Assembly: GCA_037974665.1 (NCBI GenBank)
Contig: CM075771.1
Coordinates: 24,315,425 to 24,379,424, forward strand
Direction: 5' to 3'
Source of the DNA: Ehretia macrophylla
Taxonomy: Eukaryota > Streptophyta > Magnoliopsida > Boraginales > Ehretiaceae
DNA: 64,000 nt
Shown: positions 57,812 through 64,000 of the stretch, piece after piece
Layout of the letters: every line of letters begins with the position of its first letter
How positions within the stretch are numbered: position 1 is the first letter of the stretch
Notes under the pieces: model-generated
The model's input: only the letters and a program-made list of their open reading frames with translations
Told to the model about the DNA's origin: nothing
The model's database searches: none
Program-made: the position numbers and the translations under genes

Positions 57812-58567
57812 CCTCAAATCAAATTTGGAGTAAACACTCGCACCCTGCAACTGGTCGACCAATTCTTCAATCAACGGCAAGGGGTATTTGTTCTTAATCG
57901 TGACTTGATTAAGTCCCCTGTAATCAATGCATAATCGTAGCGTGCCGTCTTTCTTTCTCACAAACAACACAGGCGCACCCCACGGCGAAGAACTAGGTTG
58001 TATAAACCCTTTCTCAAGCAAATTCTGAAGCTGAATTTTTAACTCCTGAAGTTCAGCCAATGCCATTCTATAAGGACTCCTAGAAATTGGCGCAGTGCCT
58101 GGCACAAGATCAATCACGAACTCAATCTCCCTATCCGGTGGTAAACCCGGTAATTCCTCGGGAAATACACCAGGGAAGTCTCTAACAATCGGAACCTCAT
58201 TCAAACTCAACTTATCAGTAGGCTGATTGATCAAATAAGCTAAGTAAGCTTCACAACCCTTATTCAACAACTTAGAAGTCTTGATCGCTGATAAAAGAGG
58301 AATTCGGGCAGCCCTGCAATTCCCAACAATCTCTAGTACCGGTAGGTCAGGAACCTGAAGGTAAACAATCTTTGTTCTACAATCCAACTGAGCATAGTAT
58401 TTCCCCAACCAGTCCATTCCCAAAATGATTTCAAAGTCACGAAATGGAAATATAATTAAATAAGCAGGAAATTTACGGTTCTCAATGCATATATCACAAG
58501 ATTTGCAAATAGACTCAGTAACAAATTTTGCACCCAAAGGCGTACTAACTTCAACTTCATATGGCAA
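57812..58567 (-). pseudogene. pol: C protease end and RT start
   Basis: Frame reads [37 protein letters not shown], the linker [13 protein letters not shown] and RT to [19 protein letters not shown]. It is out of frame with gag and the protease start because of a 26-bp tandem duplication at 58552-58603. The listed Met is internal to the original frame. Confidence 0.88.
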
Positions 58568-58603
58568 TTTATCAATGCAACTTCATATGGCAATTTATCA
58601 ATG
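58552..58603 (-). repeat. 26-bp tandem duplication inside C protease
   Basis: CAACTTCATATGGCAATTTA plus six bases occurs twice without spacer (58552-58577, 58578-58603). 26 is not a multiple of three, so the frame is broken. Confidence 0.92.
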
Positions 58604-59910
58604 CAAACATTCACATATCGTGCACATGCAGGAGTTATAAACGAATGTGTAGCTCCGGGATCAATCAAAACTTCAACTGGCTGAGTATTGAGAAGAAAGG
58701 TACCTTTCACAATAGCTGTACTATCGGGTAGCTCCTCTGCATCCAGTGCAAAGACCCTAGCCTGAACCCTCTGTGCTGGACGTGCACCTGCAGCCCTATT
58801 CTGAACACCCTGGCCTCCAATACGGCCCTGAACAATGTTATACTTAGGGTAATCTCTCACCCTATGGTCATCACTGCCACAACCCGTACATTTACCACTC
58901 TTCCTCCAGCAGTTAGCCTCAATATGCCCCGATCGATTACAATAGTTGCACTGCTGATTTTGCCTTACAACAGTGTTTCCTGTAGGTGCTGGGGCTCTGG
59001 TAGTAGGAACTGTACCTCCCTGCTGGGGTCTAGTCACAGCTGGCCTAGCCTGAATCTGCTGCTGTGGCTGATACGGACGTTGCTGAGGAACCTGTGTAGA
59101 AGTCTGATACTGCCTCGGCTGACTCTGGCTGCTCTGGCCCAAATACTACTTCTTACTCGGCTGACTGCTCTCAGCTAACATCTCAGCCTTCCATTTCTCA
59201 AACTTCGAGGCTGCCTGAAATGCCTCGGGAAAAGTAGTGTAGGTCTGCCCAGTCAAATGCAACTGAATATCCATTCTCAGCCCACAGACAAACCTATGAA
59301 TCATCCTCCTAGCTGGCCGTACCAACTCGGGCATATACCTCGACAGGCTAACAAACCTAGCCTCGTACTGTGCAACAGTCATATTTCCCTGCTTCAGGGC
59401 CACAAACTCGTCCTCCCTCTTTTCCATAGCCATCTCGGGAATATACTTGTCCCGAAACTCACTCACAAAATCATCCCACAAATGTGGTACATCCACACAA
59501 TCCCACCTCAATTTGACAGTATTCCACCACTGCTCTGCATCACCCTCAAATAAGAATGACGCATAATCTATTCTTGCCTCATCAGTGTACCTCAAAACGG
59601 TGAAATTTTTCTCAACACGATTAATCCATCTCTCGGCCGCCTCATCATCCAGCTCTCCGAAGAACTTTCCCGGCTGGTGCCTCAGAAATTTCTCTAACTG
59701 ATTATTCTCAACTCTATACCCCTGTCCACCAGGATTAGCTTGATTTCCCTAGGAATTATTCCTGTCCTGCCTCTGCTCATGCAGCACCTGTGTAATTCGG
59801 TCAACCGCTGTAGTCATAGTAGCCATAAACTGCTCAGGCAACGGTTGCTGACCTTGTTCTGCTGCCTCTTCATCTGACCCTATACCTTGAGTACCACGAC
59901 GTGGCGGCAT
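58568..59910 (-). pseudogene. gag: C gag and protease start
   Basis: ATG 59910 begins MPPRRGTQGIGSDEEAAEQG; gag domain with FEGDAEQWWNTVKLRWD and TVAQYEARFVSLSRYM; a Gln-rich linker; knuckles CNYCNRSGHIEANC (58909-58950) and a second one (58849-58890) whose last Cys is Tyr. The protease motif reads DPG (Pro codon 58657-58659) where P1 and M0 have DSG. Stops TAG at 59749-59751 and 59146-59148 are in frame and fit CAG to TAG. Confidence 0.9.
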
Positions 59911-60223
59911 AGTAGCAATTCACAATAGCTGGCAACATTTAAAAGCAGTTTATAGACAGAAATATAGCACATAAGATTAGATAACACTCAAGTCAATAAC
60001 AATCAAACATTCTAACACGCAATTCACATAACACAAGATTGACATGCCAAACTAATTCACTTTAAACACATAAGCACTACAAGTTCACAAGGTCATGCTA
60101 TAACACTTTCTTTCCACTTAACAATTATACAATAACATTCTAGCATTTTGGACCTTTACCCCACAGACCGAGAAACATATCCCGGCTCATGCAAGACTAT
60201 CATGCTCTGATACCACCTAAAGA
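59911..60223 (-). promoter_or_regulatory. C primer-binding site and leader
   Basis: PBS 60204-60215 (TGGTATCAGAGC on the minus strand). Three CACATA words in the leader. Confidence 0.9.
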
Positions 60224-60734
60224 TGTCACGCCCCGACCTGACCCCGCAAAAGGCCAAGCCCGGACCCGACACACGGACGGAGTCTCCTCTGTACCGCGGA
60301 CGATCCGAAAACATTAAAATCATCATAATACTTGCGAAAGCCATAAAACAACTCAACCCAGCCAACTTTCTTTGAAACATACATTTCTTATTAACCAACT
60401 TTGCAACCCAAAAATGATATGCATACTACACAAGTATTTATGCCACTAATCAATCCCATTAGCATGCATTTCCTTACTAGTCACAAGAGTATAAGTTTAC
60501 AACTTTACATTCTTTCAACTTATACAACATAAGACCGTAGAGGCCTCAAACTAGAAAATACATACAAGGCTACAAGCCTCAAAATTAAGCGACATCCAAG
60601 CAATATACATATCAAGCAAGGCTCGCACAAAATCTGGTAACCAACCACCAGCAAAGCAAAGAAGTGCTATCACGGAAACACCTCCACCTGCTCCTCCTCC
60701 TCTATTACCTCAATAGGGTCTGCTTCAACTACTC

Positions 60735-61995
60735 CTGTAAAAATATAGTATAGAGAGGAATGAGCAAAAACTATTGCTCAGCGAGGGCAATTGGTCTCAA
60801 GGACGGAGATGAGAGGAGTATGCAATGCAATTAGCTAAGCAATGCATACAAATATCATACAGAGATATAATAAAGCCATCAATAAAGCAAGGCAAGTATT
60901 TAAAGCTATAAACACTCATTCAAAGGATACGATACTCTTTTCACGAGCAACTTTCAAACACGAATTCGATGACGACGCGCCGGCCCAAACCACCTTATAA
61001 CACCAGTTTGGAATACCCCGGAAGTATCCATCAATCTACGACCCAAATCTCCCTAGGAGGCAACCCAAGTGAGAAGAAGGAATAGCAGCGAAGCTAGAGC
61101 AACCAACACTGGCAACCCAAGGCTACCCAGAGAGGCCCATCACTCACGCGCGAGACACTATGCATTGCAAGACTCGATACATGGCGATAAACAAGCAATA
61201 AAGCCATACGTGTGAGAATAACAAAGTAGGTTACTCTCGCACGTATAGCAACAGTTGATAAGCATTTCAATCAAATTCAATTCAAACAAGTATATCAAGC
61301 AACCCTAAGCATTCTATAGACATAATATCAAGAAAACAAGCAAAATCACAAACCGGCCCCAACTATCAAAACACTACCATTTCCAAACCAGCCACGAGTC
61401 CTGAAAATTAACTTCGCCAATCCTCCTACGTCACCATAGGGCCCGTCTAAAGACCCCGAAACCCTACTTAACCCTAGAATTCACGCAAAGTCCCGTTTTC
61501 CCCCTTTGCTCATTTGAACTACAACTATATCAACCAAACGCCCAACCAACGCCATAATCGCACCAAAAGTTCTTCCATGGCCTCCCGATACAATGCTAAC
61601 ACGCAAAACGAAAAAATGCTAAAGCCGACCTAAACGACCCCGACTTTCACCAAAGCTTAATTCCCGTTTTTTCCATTACGCAACCCAAACAAACCATGCA
61701 TTTAGGCATTCTAACACACCTAGCACATTTCTACATCAACGGACAGCATAACGGAGCAACTTCATCGTTTCAAGGGTTTACTATTCATAAAACACTATTC
61801 AACAACTAATTTAAATTGCAATCTCAACATTTAACCGCAGAAAATGTTAAAAAGCTATAAATACACGTTCTACAATTGCCAAGGAACATTCTAGAAGCAT
61901 CAAAATGCTTTAAACAACAATCTACAGATAAAATCTAAAAATCACAAAGTTGATACACTTGACATTTAAATGCGCAAATAACATGCTTCCCTCAC
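60735..61995 (-). other. putative LTR intron, C 5' LTR
   Basis: 1261 bp from CTAAG|GTGAGG to TTTACAG|G, starting about 170 bp after the TATA-like word. Inferred from sites shared with other LTRs. Confidence 0.5.
60761..60780 (-). other. conserved LTR hairpin, C
   Basis: Minus strand TGAGCAA-TAGTTT-TTGCTCA, perfect 7-bp arms. The M0 hairpin (23353-23372) is the same with one G-U. Confidence 0.75.
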
Positions 61996-62496
61996 CTTAG
62001 GCACTCCTAGTCGCTAGGAAAACAACGCTGGTTGGCTCGGAAACCACCCCGCACGAGCTCACGCGAAGATTGAACGATTGGAAGTTGAAAGGGTTTCTTT
62101 TTCTCTCTTGAAGCTCACGGCCTGCTTGGGCTGTTTCAGCTGCTATTTTTTTTTTTTTTTAAGTTTATAAGAGGTCTACTTGGTCAAAGGGTCAAAGCCC
62201 TTGGTCAAAGAACTTAAAAACTGGTCAAATGGCCTTATTTCAATGCATTTTAAGCTAAAATAACTATCACCAATATAAATTTCAGCTAGCAACAATTAAA
62301 ATATAAAATTTAAGTCATCTAAATACTAGTTTCACTATTTGTTGAGGACTAGAAACTGTTCTCTAGCTATCCCTCCCTAAATGCAATGCACGTTGCGACA
62401 GCAAGAAAGTAACAATTAATTCTAAAAGAATTTAAGGAAATAAAATTTTCAAAATAATAAACAAGGAATTTTCACATTCCGGGCTCGGGTATTACA

Positions 62497-63601
62497 CATT
62501 TACTATGTCAAAACTTTGCTAGAAGGCGGCAACATTGATCTGTCCAGACAGGGTATCCACACACACATGAACATTTCTTGCATCTCAGCTAGTTTAGAGC
62601 TTAGTTTTGACATGTATTCAATGTTAACACAATTTTTCTTCATTGGAGACTTTCAACAAACACTTAAACTACACATGAGTTCTAAGATCACAAACAAACA
62701 CTATAACTACAATTGACATGAAATAGTTCATTTTATCGACACTTGAAAGTTTTTACCTCACTTAACAAGCTAAACATTAACCAATCATACAATACAACCC
62801 AATTGATCATTCAACCACATCAAGTCTAGCATTAAAACAACAAGGTAAAGCAATATATATGCCAACAAAGATGAAATCCCTCACCTTGAGAGCTAAAAGA
62901 TGCAAAGATTGAGCCAAAACTTATTCTTTTTCCTTGTTTTCTCATCCTTTCCCTTTCTTTCCTCACGTTTTTCCTCTTTTGCTTCTTGACGTTTCCTCCA
63001 CTTTTTTTTTGAGGTTTTTGTTCACTTTAATTATTACACAAAGATATATATGCATACATGGGCTTATGGGCTTGGATTTAGTTGTAGGCTTGGGTTGGGC
63101 TTCATTTAGTTTAATTTAGGTGGTAGACAAAGGTCCAAAGTTACCTAAAACTCTAAAGCCCCAAAAGAAAGCTCTACAAAAAAATTACTATTCATTACGT
63201 AATACTATTCACCCAGACCTTTCCCGAAATACTCGAAATGAAATTTTGTCGATGAACGTACCTTAGAAATAATTTAAATAAGGTAAATGCATATGCCAAA
63301 TAATTAAATAAAATAATTTAAAAACCACTCCGAATTCGGAGCTCTTTAGACAAACAATAAAATTTAGGTAAATAATGCAAGAAAATAAATCTAATTAATG
63401 TCATTATCAAAATAATAGGTTATTTATTTTATATAAATTAACTAAATATAATTTGCGCATTTTTAAGAAATACGAATAGTATTCTAACTAATAAATGTAA
63501 TTTACTAAAGTAGACACATAATTTCATTCAAGCACTTGAACACACATTTAAATATATGCAAACTTGTATTATTTACTACATACTGGGTCTGGGGTATCAC
63601 A
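62497..63601 (-). repeat. D2: minus-oriented LTR, cut by C
   Basis: On the minus strand TGTGATACCCCAGACCC from 63601; the sequence continues to the C insertion. It corresponds to 48304-49410 of D1 in opposite orientation. Donor CAAG|GTGAGG near 62885. The rest of the LTR is not found left of C. Confidence 0.85.
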
Positions 63602-63637
63602 CTCTCCCCCCCTTCAAACAATTGCGTATGTGCAATT
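63602..63637 (-). promoter_or_regulatory. D2 PPT-proximal hairpin and polypurine tract
   Basis: Minus strand AATTGCA-CATA-CGCAATT (63637-63620; 6 bp paired) then GTTTG and AAGGGGGGGAGAG next to the LTR start. Confidence 0.8.
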
Positions 63638-64000
63638 CTTCTTTCAAATGTACTCTCATAAGTATTCTGAAAACTCTGGATAAGAACTTCGATTACGAAT
63701 ACCATATGAAAACTTCAAGGATGAATACTGAGAAGACATACCAATAAGAGTCTTTAAATAAAAGTTCCAAAGGGATTCCATCAAACATGAATGCCAGTTT
63801 AGAATACTCACGAGATTCTCCGTATGAATACCAATGGAAATACCATATATGAAATTTAGAGATAAGAACGCCTATAAAGGCTCAAATTAAAATAACAACA
63901 CATAATGCCAAAAATGAATTAGCATGAAGACGAATACTGTACAAGAATTCCGAATATAATTACTTAGTAAGATGTCCGATCGAGAATCACAAATGAAAAT
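63638..64000 (-). repeat. D2 interior, degenerate short repeats
   Basis: Loose repeats with GTATTC and CATTC words on the minus strand, like M1 and F. No ORF with a domain. It suggests that D2 is also non-autonomous, but the window ends. Confidence 0.5.

Larger units (their letters stand above)
54357..62496 (-). mobile_element. C: decayed minus-strand chromovirus
   Basis: 5' LTR 60224-62496, PBS 60204-60215, gag-pol from 59910 down to about 55300, polypurine tract 55258-55270, 3' LTR kept only at 54357-55257. The PBS and tract orientation and ORF direction agree. It lies in LTR D2; the expected left target copy is lost with the missing part of the 3' LTR. Confidence 0.93.
60224..62496 (-). 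repeat. C 5' LTR
   Basis: 2273 bp; minus strand TGTAATACCCGAGCCC (62496) to GGGGCGTGACA (60224). TATA-like TATAAAC at 62170-62164, donor CTAAG|GTGAGG at 61995, GC-rich block 60990-61200 very like that of M1, hairpin 60761-60780, acceptor TTTACAG ending 60735. Confidence 0.92.

Noticed and set aside
57581..57934. Plus-strand ORF opposite C RT
   Set aside because: Complement of the RT-coding strand, not an independent gene.

Overview
The window looks like gene-free, repeat-packed plant (angiosperm, probably eudicot) DNA of the pericentromeric or heterochromatic kind. I found no cellular gene, tRNA gene or rRNA gene. Nearly every base belongs to long-LTR Ty3/gypsy retrotransposons nested in one another. 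Most carry a primer-binding site matching the 3' end of initiator tRNA-Met (TGGTATCAGAGC or its complement). The best-preserved polyprotein has two CCHC knuckles, a DSG protease, RT, RNase H, a DDE integrase and a C-terminal chromodomain-like tail, as in Tekay/Del chromoviruses. A minority is Athila/Tat-like (non-chromovirus). I cannot name the species.

Layout, using my own element names. M0 is a minus-strand chromovirus running from before base 1 to 25211 (5' LTR 22754-25211). It sits in a plus-strand LTR of its own family, G (25212-26548). M0 is split by a solo LTR, S1 (18884-21719), and by M1 (1581-18630), a minus-strand non-autonomous element with two 2838-bp LTRs and an interior of about 1.5 kb. 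M1 is split by P1 (5909-15789), a plus-strand chromovirus with nearly complete coding capacity. Positions 26549-31309 hold an Athila-like minus-strand remnant: an env-like ORF broken by a frameshift and by a 379-bp Tourist-like MITE, then AT-rich DNA. Three tandem units of about 0.95 kb (31310-34167) adjoin an Athila-like plus-strand pol remnant (45274-48303). They are separated from it by F (34168-45268), a non-autonomous element with 3.7-kb LTRs that holds solo LTR S2 (39308-41865). The right end has a plus-strand LTR D1 (48304-50340), truncated chromovirus P2 (50341-54356), decayed minus-strand chromovirus C (54357-62496) and an inverted LTR D2 with the start of its interior (62497-64000).

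Target-site duplications support the nesting: accta for P1, ggtca for M1, cataa/catga for S1, gtttt for F, atatg for S2 and TTA for the MITE. No element looks autonomous. Almost every nonsense codon in the coding ones is explained by C-to-T change at CAG, CAA or CGA.

The most interesting signal is shared cis-structure across LTR families that differ in sequence. (1) An LTR hairpin has changing but still paired arms, followed 21-26 nt later by a YAG|G acceptor-like site. (2) An (A)AG|GTGAG-type donor lies 1.2-2.2 kb upstream, so the LTRs appear to hold an intron. (3) A second hairpin with a compensatory change stands just before the polypurine tract. (4) TATGTG-rich leaders lie between the primer-binding site and gag. 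Non-autonomous M1 and F keep these cis features plus the first codons of gag, while the rest of gag-pol is replaced by degenerate short repeats. All sequence comparisons were made by eye.
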